In this document: positions 27,131 to 36,070 of the stretch, one piece after another
Layout: every line of letters starts with the position of its first letter
Position numbering within the stretch: position 1 is the first letter of the stretch
From: Astrobacterium formosum
GTDB lineage: Bacteria > Pseudomonadota > Alphaproteobacteria > Rhizobiales > Xanthobacteraceae
DNA length: 64,000 bases
Assembly: GCA_030848545.1 (NCBI GenBank)
Contig: JAVDCA010000017.1
Span: forward strand, 62,001-126,000
Reading direction: 5' to 3'
Made by a program: the position numbers and the translations under genes
The notes under the pieces: generated by a model
Databases searched by the model: none
Told to the model about the DNA's origin: nothing
Seen by the model: only the letters and a program-made list of their open reading frames with translations

Positions 27131-27679
27131 GGCGGATCTCACACGATCGGCAGCCGCACCATTGCGGCGTCCCGCGCGGCTTCGCTGCGGCGCGTACTCT
27201 GGCGGTCCGGCCGTCAATCGGCGGCCGTGGGGGATCGTCAGGCCAACGGTAAGCTCGGCGTGAAGACCATCCGGCGATGGAAAAAACCGGACGCGTTAAC
27301 GATGCAGGGCGAGATTTAAGTAAATGCTAACCTGATTTCGCGCGCGCCCTGCGCATTGGGCATGACTCGACAGCCGCCGACATCGCACCGCAACGCAATC
27401 GGGAAGCGCATCCGAAATTCGTTCGCACAAACGGAGAAGAGACGACACCCGCCGATACCGGATGGATATGGTTCATGGCGAAGCGGCGAGCACACGCGGA
27501 TGCCGCATCGACTTGACGGCACGGCATGATGATGTGCCCAGATCATAGCTCGCCGAGACACTTCTCCGTGAGCGGCTGGGTGTCGCGTAAAAAAAACTAG
27601 CCTCGTGCCAGCTTCGCCGCCCGCCAGACCCTTTACGGCGCACGGGCTCCGTGGATCGGCGCGACGCTCCCGCAGCGTT
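27131..27679. other. Gene-free stretch of 549 bp
   Basis: Lies between the chemoreceptor start and the dgoA stop. Short open frames exist on the minus strand (up to 81 codons) but look like chance: no family resemblance or ribosome site. There is a run of eight A (27589-27596), which reads as T on the strand of dgoA, about 85 bp after its stop, but no strong stem precedes it. Confidence 0.5.
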
Positions 27680-28327
27680 TCAGCCTTGGCCGCCTGCCCA
27701 GGCGGCGACGAATGCTTTCGCCCGCGCGCCGACCTCCTCGGGCGTCAGGCCCGGCGCATAGAGCGCCGACCCCAACCCGAATCCCTTCGCGCCGGCGACC
27801 CGATAGGGCTGCATGGTCTGCGGCGAGACGCCACCGACCGGAATGAGCCGCGTGCCCTTGGGCAGCACGGCGAGCAGCGCCTTGACGACGTTCGGCGCGA
27901 TCAGCTCCGCCGGAAACAGCTTCAAGGCATCGGCACCCGCCTTCAGGGCCGCGAAGGCCTCGGTCGGCGTCATGACGCCGGGCGTGCAGATCATCCCCTT
28001 CGCCTTGGCGGCGGTGACGACGGCGATGTCGGCGTGCGGCATGACCACGATCTCGCCGCCCGCTGACGCGAGCCTGTCCACATCGGCAACGTCGAGAACG
28101 GTGCCGGCACCCACGAGCGCGTCGGCGGCAAGCGAGCGGCGCAGGATCTCGATCGAGCGGAACGGATCGGGCGAATTGAGCGGCACCTCGATCAGGCGGA
28201 AGCCGGCCGCGTAGAGCACCGCGCCCATGCCCTCCGCTTCCTGGGGCTTGAGCCCGCGCAGGATCGCCACCAGCGGCAGGGAATCGAACGCGTGGTCGAA
28301 GCGCCGGGCGAGATCGGTGTCAGCCAT
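27680..28327 (-). CDS. dgoA: 2-dehydro-3-deoxy-6-phosphogalactonate aldolase
   Basis: A 215-residue class I aldolase of the KDPG/KDPGal family; cleaves 2-keto-3-deoxy-6-phosphogalactonate to pyruvate and glyceraldehyde 3-phosphate (De Ley-Doudoroff pathway). Visible are LVAILRGLKPQEA, catalytic-site E47 in IEVPLNSP, LVGAGTVL, and Schiff-base lysine K136 in DALKLFPAE; the LNSP form of the first motif is typical of DgoA rather than Eda. ATG 28327 has AAGGA upstream and overlaps the end of dgoK by 8 bp, so the two are coupled. The dehydratase and regulator of the pathway are not nearby. Confidence 0.92.
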   Translation of the reverse strand: MADTDLARRFDHAFDSLPLVAILRGLKPQEAEGMGAVLYAAGFRLIEVPLNSPDPFRSIEILRRSLAADALVGAGTVLDVADVDRLASAGGEIVVMPHADIAVVTAAKAKGMICTPGVMTPTEAFAALKAGADALKLFPAELIAPNVVKALLAVLPKGTRLIPVGGVSPQTMQPYRVAGAKGFGLGSALYAPGLTPEEVGARAKAFVAAWAGGQG

Positions 28328-29315
28328 GGGAGGGGTCCTTCTTGATGAGGCCGGCGGCGACGGCGAACTCGTAAAGGCCGCGCGGCGCGGTGTTGCCGAT
28401 CGGTTCGGCCGGCTTGACGCCGAACGCCGAAAGGGCGGCAATGTAGCGCTCGCACAGTTTGGCGTCGCCGATGAGCAGCAGCGGCGCCTCGCTGTCCAGC
28501 GCCGCCTTGAGGCGCGCCAGCGCGGAGACGAGTTCGTGGCCGATCAGGAGGCCGGACAGATAGTCTTCCAGCGCCTCGGCGGGCAGCCGGTGGGCGAGCC
28601 CGAGCGAGCGGGTCGAGAACAGCTGATGGACGAGGTCGCCGGGCAGGCTCTTTTGCGCCGTCGCGATGCCGGCGGCGAAGCCCGCCTGTGCGGTAGCCTT
28701 GTCGGCCGGCTTGGCGTCAGGCATCAGCCGGCCGAGGATCGAATGCTTGCGCATGACGGCGAACAGTTCGCCGGTCATGTAGGTGAAGAAGCGCGTGATG
28801 CGGCCGTCCACCACCTCGACCCATTTGGAATGGGTGCCGGGCAGGACGACCAGTGAGCGCTTCGCCCACTCGGGATGGCCGGAGAGCGCGCCGGCGATCT
28901 GGATCTCTTCGCCCCGGATGACGTCCGGCGCCGCATCGGGCGGATCGTAGAGGACACCCGGCGCGAGCAGGATGCGCACGCCGCCTTGCGCTTCGACGGC
29001 CGCGGCCCGGGAGGCGAGCACATGGGTATCGGCCGGGCAGGTCACATAGGGGGCCTCGCGCCAGCCCTGGGCGCTGCCCACCATGCCGCCGGCCACCACC
29101 GGCAGCGAAGGCCAACGGGCGAGCCAGTCGGAACAGGCGAGCGCGAAGGCGCGCTCGAAGCCCGGAATACCGGGTTCGGGCAAGTTCTGGATGCCGTGCG
29201 GACTCGAACGCTGGTCGATGATGTCGCCGCGGGCGTCCATCAGGAATGCGCGCAGGCTCGACGTGCCCCAGTCGAGGGCGATGAGGGACGGCGTCGTGGA
29301 TTGGTCTGGGCTCAT
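28320..29315 (-). CDS. dgoK: 2-dehydro-3-deoxygalactonokinase
   Basis: A 331-residue sugar-acid kinase of the DgoK family (ASKHA fold). It phosphorylates 2-keto-3-deoxygalactonate to feed DgoA. The ATP-binding DWGTSSLRAFLMD lies at the N terminus; VVAGGMVGSAQGWREAPYV and LVVLPGTHSKWVEV are family hallmarks. ATG 29315 gives MSPDQSTTPSLIALDWGTS; an in-frame TTG at 29330 is less likely. It is followed by dgoA with overlapping ends and is divergent from an SDR dehydrogenase that may act on the same sugar. Confidence 0.92.
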   Translation of the reverse strand: MSPDQSTTPSLIALDWGTSSLRAFLMDARGDIIDQRSSPHGIQNLPEPGIPGFERAFALACSDWLARWPSLPVVAGGMVGSAQGWREAPYVTCPADTHVLASRAAAVEAQGGVRILLAPGVLYDPPDAAPDVIRGEEIQIAGALSGHPEWAKRSLVVLPGTHSKWVEVVDGRITRFFTYMTGELFAVMRKHSILGRLMPDAKPADKATAQAGFAAGIATAQKSLPGDLVHQLFSTRSLGLAHRLPAEALEDYLSGLLIGHELVSALARLKAALDSEAPLLLIGDAKLCERYIAALSAFGVKPAEPIGNTAPRGLYEFAVAAGLIKKDPSHG

Positions 29316-29334
29316 ATCGTTACTCGGCAAACTC

Positions 29335-29398
29335 GATCCGCCTTCGTCCTGAGGAGGGCGCTTTTTGCACCTCGTCCCGAAGGATGAGGCCGGGAGAA
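29335..29398. repeat. Degenerate family C palindromic repeat
   Basis: Contains TCCTGAGGAGGGCGC and GAAGGATGAGGCCGGGAGA, matching the outer arms of the unit at 9374-9534, but the middle is largely lost. It lies between dgoK and the divergent SDR gene. Confidence 0.6.
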
Positions 29399-29597
29399 GT
29401 TTGTATCATGGCGATCGCGTGCCGCCCGCTCATATTGCGCCAGGTGGCGCTCGCGAAGCCCGGGCTGATCCGACTGGCCCCTCGGCTCCGGTTGGGCTAT
29501 GTGCCGGACCTGAGCGCGGCCGTTTCGCCGCGCCTGACCGAAACACCTCCGGGCGCCCGGCAAGCGCCCAACCCAGCGGAAAAGGCGGAAAGACGAG

Positions 29598-30377
29598 ATG
29601 ATGTTCGACGATCTGAAAGGCAAGCGCGTTCTGGTGACCGGATCGACCATGGGGATCGGACTCGCCGCCGTCGAGGCATTCGCCCGCTGCGGTGCCAAGG
29701 TGGGCATGAACGGCCGCCGCAAGCCGGCCGATCTCGACGCGACCCTGAAGCGCTTCAATTCGCTCGGCGGCGAAGTCGAGTTCTTCCAGGCCGACGTGTC
29801 GCAGACCCCTGCCTGCTCCAAGCTGGTGGACGATTTCGTCGCCCGTTTCGGCGGCATCGATGTGCTGATCAACAATGCCGGCGGCCTAGTCGGCCGTAAG
29901 CCGCTGCCCGAGATCGACGACGAGTTCTTCGACGCCGTCTCCCACCTCAACAACCGCTCGGCCGTGATGGTGACCAAGCGCGCCCTGCCGCACCTCACCG
30001 CCTCGGCAAAAGCCTCGGGCGAGACCGCCTCGGTGATCATGCTCGGCTCGATCGCCGAGGATGTCGGCGGCGGCCCCGGCGCCGGCCTCTATGCGGCCGC
30101 CAAGGCGTGGGTGCATATCGTGCAGAAGAATTGGGTGCTGATGCACACCAAGGACGGCATCCGCTTCAACACCATCTCGCCCGGCACCATCGACACCCCG
30201 TTCCATGCCGACAAGGACGAGGCCACCAAGGCGAACATCGCCGCCACCATCCCGATGAAGCGGCTCGGCCGCGCGGAGGAATGCGCTCCCGCCTTCCTGT
30301 TCCTCGCTTCCCACAAGGCGTCGGGCTACATCACCGGCCAGTATCTCGGCATCAACGGCGGCCAGTTCCTGGAGTAA
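29598..30377 (+). CDS. Short-chain dehydrogenase/reductase, possibly a sugar dehydrogenase
   Basis: A 259-residue classical SDR. The NAD(P)-binding motif is TGSTMGIGLAA near residue 14, followed by NNAGG, and the catalytic Y165-x3-K169 in YAAAK with serine in MLGSIAED; the C terminus ITGQYLGINGGQFLE is typical. A purine-rich stretch (GGCGGAAAGACGAG) precedes ATG 29598. It is divergent from dgoK-dgoA, so a galactose- or related sugar dehydrogenase supplying galactonate is a reasonable guess, but SDR substrates cannot be read from sequence. Confidence 0.85.
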   Translation: MMFDDLKGKRVLVTGSTMGIGLAAVEAFARCGAKVGMNGRRKPADLDATLKRFNSLGGEVEFFQADVSQTPACSKLVDDFVARFGGIDVLINNAGGLVGRKPLPEIDDEFFDAVSHLNNRSAVMVTKRALPHLTASAKASGETASVIMLGSIAEDVGGGPGAGLYAAAKAWVHIVQKNWVLMHTKDGIRFNTISPGTIDTPFHADKDEATKANIAATIPMKRLGRAEECAPAFLFLASHKASGYITGQYLGINGGQFLE

Positions 30378-30394
30378 GGGCGCACGGCGCGAAC

Positions 30395-30427
30395 GTCCCT
30401 CCCCGCGCAAGCGCGCGGAGGAGGGAC
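30395..30427. terminator. Hairpin (half of repeat family E) between convergent genes
   Basis: GTCCCTCCCCGCGC and GCGCGGAGGAGGGAC pair over about 14 bp with one bulge. It lies 17 bp after the SDR stop and 10 bp after the stop of the convergent small gene. The same sequence forms the right-hand part of the longer repeats at 45780-45932 and 60111-60264. Confidence 0.6.
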
Positions 30428-30436
30428 AGAAAGACC

Positions 30437-30724
30437 CTACTCCGCGGCGATGGCTTCCGGCTTCTCTTCCTGAGCCTTCGCCTCGGGCTTTGCGGCCTGC
30501 GCCGCCGGCGGACGGCCGCGCGGCTTGCCGGGGCCGGCGGCGGGCTTCGCCTTCGCCTTGGCCTCGACGCCGTCGCGCCGTGCCAACAGGCGGGCAAGCC
30601 GCTGCTGGCGCTCCTCGATGTCCGCCTTGGCGGCGGCGATCTTCTGGTCCAGCGCCTTCTCGGCGTTCTCGATCCAGGCGAGAAGATCCTCGGGCGACAT
30701 GTCGGCGAACGTCGGCTCCTGCAT
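30437..30724 (-). CDS. Small coiled-coil protein with AT-hook-like tail
   Basis: A 95-residue protein. Residues about 10-55 form a charged amphipathic helix (LLAWIENAEKALDQKIAAAK, then ADIEERQQRLARLLARRDG), followed by an alanine/lysine/proline-rich tail containing G66-K-P-R-G-R-P-P, the R-G-R-P core of an AT-hook. This combination suggests a DNA-binding, nucleoid-associated or H-NS-like small protein, but no known family is firmly recognised. ATG 30724 has GGAG 7-8 bases upstream; a GTG sits directly before it. Convergent with the SDR gene. Confidence 0.72.
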   Translation of the reverse strand: MQEPTFADMSPEDLLAWIENAEKALDQKIAAAKADIEERQQRLARLLARRDGVEAKAKAKPAAGPGKPRGRPPAAQAAKPEAKAQEEKPEAIAAE

Positions 30725-31125
30725 CACTCGACTCCAAAAATTTCAACGGACGTGAAACGCGCCGGACCCTGGGTCGGCGGTCAACGCGACGCAAGGGAAT
30801 TGCGGGGCTTTCCACTGCCGTCTCGCCGCGACCGCCGCGTACACGGCCGCCCCCGAACTCATCTGTACCCATCCGGCATGGCGAGGAGCCGGCCGGGCGC
30901 TTGCGCGGTGCCGGATTGCCGCATCAGGGGATGCGCCAGGCCGCAAGTCCCGACAGATGCATGGTGTCACGCAATCGCTCCTGATAAAGTCCGCGCGTCC
31001 GGTGCGCCCCGCCGGGGGTGCGGCGCCGGAAGGCTGCCCCCAATGGCATTGAACTTGCTCGTCCGTCTGGCACCCGGGCGAGTCCCGCCTTGCACTGTTT
31101 CGCCGTCAATCACGAGGGTTTGTCC

Positions 31126-32076
31126 ATGATGCGAACGCTTCTCGCCGTCACCGCCGCGGCTGCCGTCGCGGCCTTCGCCGGTCCGGCCGTCGCCCAGACC
31201 AAAGTCGGCATCGGGATTTCCGGTTGGACCGGCTTTGCCCCCATCACGCTCGCCAAGGAGGCCGGCATTTTCGCCAAGAACGGCCTCGACGTGACCATCA
31301 AGAAGATTCCGCCGGCGAGCCGTCACCTCGCCATCGCGTCCGGCGACATCCATTGCGCCGGCACCACCATCGAGACCTGGATCATGTGGAACGCCGCCGG
31401 CGTCTCCACCAAGATCCTGTTCCAGATCGACAAGTCCTACGGCGCCGACGGCCTCGTGGTGCGCAGCAATATCGGCTCCATCAAGGACCTCAAGGGCAAG
31501 ACCATTGCGGCATCGGCGCCCGGCACCTCGCCCAACTTCCTGCTCGCCTGGTTCCTGAAGAAGAATGGACTGTCGATCAAGAAAGACGTGACGGTGGTCA
31601 ACATGGAGCCGGGTCCGGCCGCGCAGGCGTTCCTGGCCGGCCAGAACGACGCCGCCTCCACCTACGAGCCGTATCTCTCCGCCGTGCGCGCCAAGCCCGA
31701 GGCCGGCAAAATCATCGCCACCACGCTCGACTATCCGATGATCATGGACGGTTTCGGCTGCACGCCGAAATTCATCGGCGAGAACGAGGCTGCCGTGAAG
31801 GCTTTGGTGAAGAGCTATTACGAAGCGCTCGACATGATCAAGACCGACCAGAAGAAGGCCTACGAGATCATGGGCGCCGACGTGAAGCAGACCGGCGAGC
31901 AGTTCGGCCAGTCGGCCGCCTATATCCGTTGGCCCGACAAGGCCGCCGCCAAGACGTTCTTCGCGTCCGAGTATCCGGGCTTCTCCAAGGAGGTCGCCGA
32001 ACTCCTGATGGAAACCGGCGTCATCAAGCAGGTGCCGGACCTCAACGCGCTGATCGACCTGCGCTTCATCCAGTAG
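31126..32076 (+). CDS. NitT/TauT-type ABC transporter substrate-binding protein
   Basis: A 316-residue periplasmic protein with a signal peptide (MMRTLLAVTAAAAVAAFAGPAVAQ). The mature part begins TKVGIGISGWTGFAPITLAKEAGIF, the usual start of NMT1/OpuAC-like nitrate/sulfonate/taurine/pyrimidine-precursor binding proteins, with DLKGKTIAASAPGTSPNF as second hallmark. ATG 31126 follows GAGGG at 7 bases. It is the first gene of a binding protein - permease - ATPase operon. The ligand cannot be assigned; no linked metabolic gene gives a hint. Confidence 0.88.
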   Translation: MMRTLLAVTAAAAVAAFAGPAVAQTKVGIGISGWTGFAPITLAKEAGIFAKNGLDVTIKKIPPASRHLAIASGDIHCAGTTIETWIMWNAAGVSTKILFQIDKSYGADGLVVRSNIGSIKDLKGKTIAASAPGTSPNFLLAWFLKKNGLSIKKDVTVVNMEPGPAAQAFLAGQNDAASTYEPYLSAVRAKPEAGKIIATTLDYPMIMDGFGCTPKFIGENEAAVKALVKSYYEALDMIKTDQKKAYEIMGADVKQTGEQFGQSAAYIRWPDKAAAKTFFASEYPGFSKEVAELLMETGVIKQVPDLNALIDLRFIQ

Positions 32077-32085
32077 CCAGTCCCG

Positions 32086-32115
32086 CCGGGCGGGTGGCCA
32101 GCGCCACCCGCCCGG
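32086..32115 (+). terminator. Strong intercistronic hairpin after the binding-protein gene
   Basis: A perfect 13-bp stem, CCGGGCGGGTGGC - CAGC - GCCACCCGCCCGG, starts 9 bp after the stop and lies about 60 bp before the permease start. No T-run follows. Such hairpins usually protect the upstream mRNA and allow more binding protein than permease to be made. Confidence 0.7.
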
Positions 32116-32176
32116 AACTCACCGCCGTCCGTCCGGCCGGCAATCTCGAGCTGTCCGTCACCGGGCGTTGATCCTC

Positions 32177-32950
32177 ATGCGACCTCTCGTTCCCATTCCC
32201 GGCCCACGCCGCGTCCTGCTCGGCATCTCGTTTTTCGTCCTGTTCTTCGCGGCATGGGCGGCCGCGACCTTCAGCGGCCTGGTGTCGCCGACCTTCCTGG
32301 CCGATCCCGTCACCATGCTGATGGACGGATTCACGCTGATCACCCGCTTCGGCTTCCTCGGCGACATCGGCATCACCATCTGGCGCGTGCTCGGCGGATT
32401 CATCCTCGCCGCCATCGTGGCGGTGCCGCTCGGCATCGCCATGGGGGCCTACAAGCCCGTCGAGGCCTTCTTCGAGCCGTTCGTCTCCTTCGCGCGCTAC
32501 CTGCCGGCATCGGCCTTCGTGCCGCTCCTGATCCTGTGGGCCGGGGTCGGCGAGGTGCAGAAGCTGCTCGTGATCTTCATCGGCTCCGTGTTCCAGATCA
32601 TCCTGATGATCGCCGTCACGGTCGGCGCCACGCGGCGCGACCTGGTCGAGGCCGCGGTCACGCTGGGCGCCAAGCCGAGCGGCGTCGTGCGCCGCGTGCT
32701 CATTCCGGCCGCCGCGCCCGGCATCGCCGAGATCCTGCGCCTCGTGCTCGGCTGGGCCTGGACCTACGTCATCGTCGCCGAACTGATCGGCTCATCGTCG
32801 GGCATCGGCCACATGATCATCGAGAGCCAGACCCTGATGGCGACCGGCCAGATGATCTTCGGCATCATCGTCATCGGCATGATCGGGCTCGTCTCCGACT
32901 TCCTGTTCAAGGCCATCAACCGGGTCATGTTCCCCTGGAGCCTGGCATGA
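32177..32950 (+). CDS. ABC transporter permease (NitT/TauT type)
   Basis: A 257-residue inner-membrane permease with about six helices. The EAA-type motif contacting the ATPase is visible in LVEAAVTLGAKPSGVVRRVLIPAAAPGI. ATG 32177 is preferred to a TTG 9 bases upstream. The stop overlaps the ATPase start (ATGA). It forms one importer with the genes on either side. Confidence 0.92.
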   Translation: MRPLVPIPGPRRVLLGISFFVLFFAAWAAATFSGLVSPTFLADPVTMLMDGFTLITRFGFLGDIGITIWRVLGGFILAAIVAVPLGIAMGAYKPVEAFFEPFVSFARYLPASAFVPLLILWAGVGEVQKLLVIFIGSVFQIILMIAVTVGATRRDLVEAAVTLGAKPSGVVRRVLIPAAAPGIAEILRLVLGWAWTYVIVAELIGSSSGIGHMIIESQTLMATGQMIFGIIVIGMIGLVSDFLFKAINRVMFPWSLA

Positions 32951-33735
32951 GCAAGCTCGTCGTCGAACAGGTCTCGCGAATATTTCCCGGCGTCGCCGGC
33001 GGCGAGCCGACGCGCGCGCTCGAACCCACCGACCTCCTGGTCGGCGACGCCGACTTCGTCACCATCCTGGGGCCGTCGGGCTGCGGAAAATCAACGTTGC
33101 TGCGCATCGTCGGCGGGCTGGAGACGCCGACCACGGGGCGCGTGCTGCTCGACGGCCGGCCGGTCACCGGGCCGGGCGCCGAGCGCGGCATGGTGTTCCA
33201 GTCCTACACGCTGTTTCCCTGGCTCACCGTCGCCGACAACATCGCCTTCGGACTGGTCGAGAAGGGCATGCCGGCGAACGAGCGCCGCAGCATCGTCGAG
33301 GAATGGATCGGCCAGGTCGGGCTGAAGGGGTTCGCGCACCACTATCCGAAGATGCTGTCGGGCGGCATGCAGCAGCGTACGGCCATCGCTCGCGCGCTCG
33401 CCAACGAGCCCAAGATCCTCCTGCTCGACGAGCCGTTCGGCGCGCTCGACAACCAGACGCGGGCGCTAATGCAGGAACTGCTCCTGTCGGTGTGGGAAAT
33501 CCATAAGAAGACGGTCTTGTTCGTCACCCACGACATCGAGGAGGCGATCTTCATGGGCAACCGCGTCGCCGTGATGACGGCGCGGCCGGGGCGCATCAAA
33601 TCGGTCACGCCCGTCGACCTGCCGCACCCGCGCCACTACACCATGAAGACGTCGCCGGAATTCTCCGCCCTCAAGGCGCACCTGGTCGAGGAGATCCGCG
33701 CCGAGAGCATCAAGGTCGCCGAACAGGTGGCGTGA
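32947..33735 (+). CDS. ABC transporter ATP-binding protein (NitT/TauT type)
   Basis: A 262-residue ATPase with Walker A GPSGCGKST, Q-loop FQSYTLFPWLT, signature LSGGMQQRTAIARAL, Walker B LLLLDEPFGALD and switch histidine in FVTHDIEEA. The sequence is closest in type to the SsuB/TauB/NrtD group. ATG 32947 overlaps the permease stop. Complete domain, no regulatory extension. Confidence 0.94.
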   Translation: MSKLVVEQVSRIFPGVAGGEPTRALEPTDLLVGDADFVTILGPSGCGKSTLLRIVGGLETPTTGRVLLDGRPVTGPGAERGMVFQSYTLFPWLTVADNIAFGLVEKGMPANERRSIVEEWIGQVGLKGFAHHYPKMLSGGMQQRTAIARALANEPKILLLDEPFGALDNQTRALMQELLLSVWEIHKKTVLFVTHDIEEAIFMGNRVAVMTARPGRIKSVTPVDLPHPRHYTMKTSPEFSALKAHLVEEIRAESIKVAEQVA

Positions 33736-33766
33736 GCCACCGACTCAGTCGTCATTCCTCTTCTTC

Positions 33767-33890
33767 GTCATTGCGAACCAACGGGGCCGGCCTCCGGCCG
33801 GTCTGACGACAGGTCCCGCGAAGCACTCCCGTTCTTTGCAGCATGGCCCCTGGATTGCTTCGTCGCCTTCGGCTCCTCGCAATGACGACT
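33767..33890. repeat. Decayed family B palindromic repeat
   Basis: Begins CGTCATTGCGAACCAACGG and ends CCTCGCAATGACGACTCG; ATTGCTTCGTCGCC is also recognisable. The two ends match the element at 3125-3201 but the inside has diverged and expanded. It lies between the ABC operon and the third chemoreceptor, which are convergent. Confidence 0.65.
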
Positions 33891-33921
33891 CGAGACCCCT
33901 CGTCGTCGGGCCGCAAATATT

Positions 33922-33955
33922 CCGCGCGGCGCCGGGTGCAACCGGCGCCGCGCGG
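33922..33955 (-). terminator. Terminator-like hairpin downstream of the third chemoreceptor
   Basis: A perfect 14-bp stem, CCGCGCGGCGCCGG and CCGGCGCCGCGCGG, around a 6-base loop. On the minus strand it begins 27 bp after the receptor's stop and is followed by AATATTTGC, a short AT-rich tail. Confidence 0.6.
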
Positions 33956-33982
33956 GTCGCCTCGATGTGCGCCGCGTGCTCC

Positions 33983-36070
33983 CTATGCGGCGCGCACCGT
34001 CTCGAGGAACTTGCGCACCTCGACCTTGAGATGATTGCTCTCGCTCGCCAGCGACTGCGCCGAGGAGAGCACCTGCGAGGACGCCGAGCCGGTCTCGGCG
34101 GCGCCGCGGTTGACGTTGGTGATGTTCGACGCCACCTGGGCGGTGCCCTTGGCGGCCTCCTGGACGTTGCGGGCGATCTCTGCGGTGGCGGCGCCCTGCT
34201 CCTCGACCGCCGCCGCGATGGTGGCGGCGATCTGCGAGATGTGGCCGATGGTGCCGCCGATCTCCTTGATGGCGCCGACCGACTCGTTGGTGGCCGTCTG
34301 CATGCCGGCGATCTGGGCGCTGATTTCTCCCGTCGCATTGGCGGTCTGGGCGGCGAGCGCCTTGACCTCGCTCGCCACCACCGCGAATCCCTTGCCGGCC
34401 TCGCCGGCGCGGGCCGCCTCGATGGTGGCGTTTAGGGCCAGGAGGTTGGTCTGCTCGGCGATGGCCGTGATCAACTTGACGACGTCACCGATGCGGCTTG
34501 CGGCGACCGACAGTTCGTTGATGCGCGTGTCGGTCTTCTGCGCCTGTTGCACCGCCCGGTTGGCGATATTGCTCGATTCCTGCACCTGGCGGCTGATCTC
34601 ACCCACCGAACCGGTCATCTCTTCCGTCGCCGAAGCGACCGATTGAACGTTGGAGGACGCTTCTTCCGACGCCGAGGCGACGACGGTGGAGAGCTCCTGG
34701 GTCGTATCCGCCGTCTTGGTGAGCGTATTGGCAGCGGCTTCCAGTTCGGTGGACGCCGCCGAGACGTTGTCGACGATATTGCCGACCGCCTTCTCGAAAT
34801 CGTCGGCGAGTTTGTGCATGGCTACTTTGCGTTCGGCCGCCGCCCGTTCCTCAGCCGCCTTCTTCTGCTCTGTCTCGCGCAGGTCGGCCTCGCGCTTCGC
34901 CTCGGCGGCGCGGCGATCGGCTTCGGCCTTCTCCTCCGCTTCGCGGCGCGCCTTCTCGGCGAGCTTGACCTTGAAGGTCTCGACCGCCTGCGCCATTTCG
35001 CCGACCTCGTCCTTGCGGTCGAGCCCGGGCAGGAGAACGTCGAAATTGCCGCCGGCGAGCTCTTTCATGCCCCCCGTGAGGCCGTTGACCGGCTTGACGA
35101 TGCCGCGCGCGATCAGGAAGGCGATCATGATGCCGAACACCAGCGCGGCGGACGCGATGACGATCATGGTGGCGCTGCTCTTGCTCATGGCCGCAGCCGT
35201 ATCGGCCTGGAGCGTGGTCAGGTCGGAGCGCTGCGATTTGACCAGGTCGGCGAGGCCGACGCCGATCTTCTGCGCCTGCTCAGCCATGGTGACGCTGATC
35301 AGCTTGTCGACCGCAAACGACATGCCGGTGAACTTCTCGAACGCGCGCGCATAATCGCCCGCCTGCTCCGCCGCGGCGGCGACCAACAGCTTGCGATTGG
35401 CATTCTGCAACTGCTCGGTCAACAGGGAGGTTGTTGCACGAAAGTCCTGGAATTTACCCTTGAAATTGTCGACGAGCTTCTGGTCCGGCTTGTCGGCAAA
35501 GCGCAAGGCGTCGAGCCGGGCGCGCATCAGCGCCTCCTGCGCTCGTCCGGCGATGGCCGCCGCTTCGTGGTCACGGTCGGCCGTCGCGGTCTTCATGATC
35601 TCGGTGATATCGCCGCGCACCTTATCGCCGGCGGCGCTCATGGCCGCCAGCGCCTGGTCGCGGGCGACGATATCGCGGGCCGCGACGTCGATATTGGCGA
35701 TGTACTCGTCGAGTTGCCTTCCGACCGACTCGACAATCCGGCGCCGCTCCACGCGCATGCGCGCCGCGGTCTCGGCGACGTGCTGCTTGAGATTGGCGGC
35801 GACAGTCCTGGCGCGCGTCAACGCCTGCTGGTCGCTGGTCGCCGCGAAGATGAACACGTTGCGGCGCAAGCCGACGAACTCGCGATCGATCTCGACGAGC
35901 TTGACGGTGTTGTCGCCGATGCGCGCATAGGCGTCGAACGCCGTCTCGGAACTTCCGAGGGAGAGGACGCCCATGGTGCCGAGAGTGGCCAGCAGGACGA
36001 GCGTGACGGCGAAGCCGCCGGCGATCCGCGTGCCGATCCTGAGGCGGGCGGACAGACCGAGAATCTTCAT
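33983..36070 (-). CDS. Methyl-accepting chemotaxis protein with helical (4HB-like) sensor domain
   Basis: A 695-residue chemoreceptor. Membrane helix 1 spans about residues 17-38, then a long mostly helical periplasmic domain (about 40-300, with the repeated-looking [20 protein letters not shown]), helix 2 near 305-325, HAMP, a very charged linker ([19 protein letters not shown]) and the signalling hairpin tip [20 protein letters not shown]. The sensor differs from the two sCache receptors, but the signalling halves are close. ATG 36070 follows AAAGGTG. Likely a soluble-ligand receptor; ligand unknown. Confidence 0.93.
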   Translation of the reverse strand: MKILGLSARLRIGTRIAGGFAVTLVLLATLGTMGVLSLGSSETAFDAYARIGDNTVKLVEIDREFVGLRRNVFIFAATSDQQALTRARTVAANLKQHVAETAARMRVERRRIVESVGRQLDEYIANIDVAARDIVARDQALAAMSAAGDKVRGDITEIMKTATADRDHEAAAIAGRAQEALMRARLDALRFADKPDQKLVDNFKGKFQDFRATTSLLTEQLQNANRKLLVAAAAEQAGDYARAFEKFTGMSFAVDKLISVTMAEQAQKIGVGLADLVKSQRSDLTTLQADTAAAMSKSSATMIVIASAALVFGIMIAFLIARGIVKPVNGLTGGMKELAGGNFDVLLPGLDRKDEVGEMAQAVETFKVKLAEKARREAEEKAEADRRAAEAKREADLRETEQKKAAEERAAAERKVAMHKLADDFEKAVGNIVDNVSAASTELEAAANTLTKTADTTQELSTVVASASEEASSNVQSVASATEEMTGSVGEISRQVQESSNIANRAVQQAQKTDTRINELSVAASRIGDVVKLITAIAEQTNLLALNATIEAARAGEAGKGFAVVASEVKALAAQTANATGEISAQIAGMQTATNESVGAIKEIGGTIGHISQIAATIAAAVEEQGAATAEIARNVQEAAKGTAQVASNITNVNRGAAETGSASSQVLSSAQSLASESNHLKVEVRKFLETVRAA

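Noticed and set aside
27316-27561. 81-codon minus-strand ORF in the large gap near dgoA
   Set aside because: No ribosome site or recognisable domain; Cys/Arg-rich chance translation.
30730-31125. Possible TPP or guanidine riboswitch before the NitT/TauT-type ABC operon
   Set aside because: These riboswitches do precede such transporters, but the conserved TPP core (CTGAGA ... ACCTGATC) and the guanidine-class motifs are absent.
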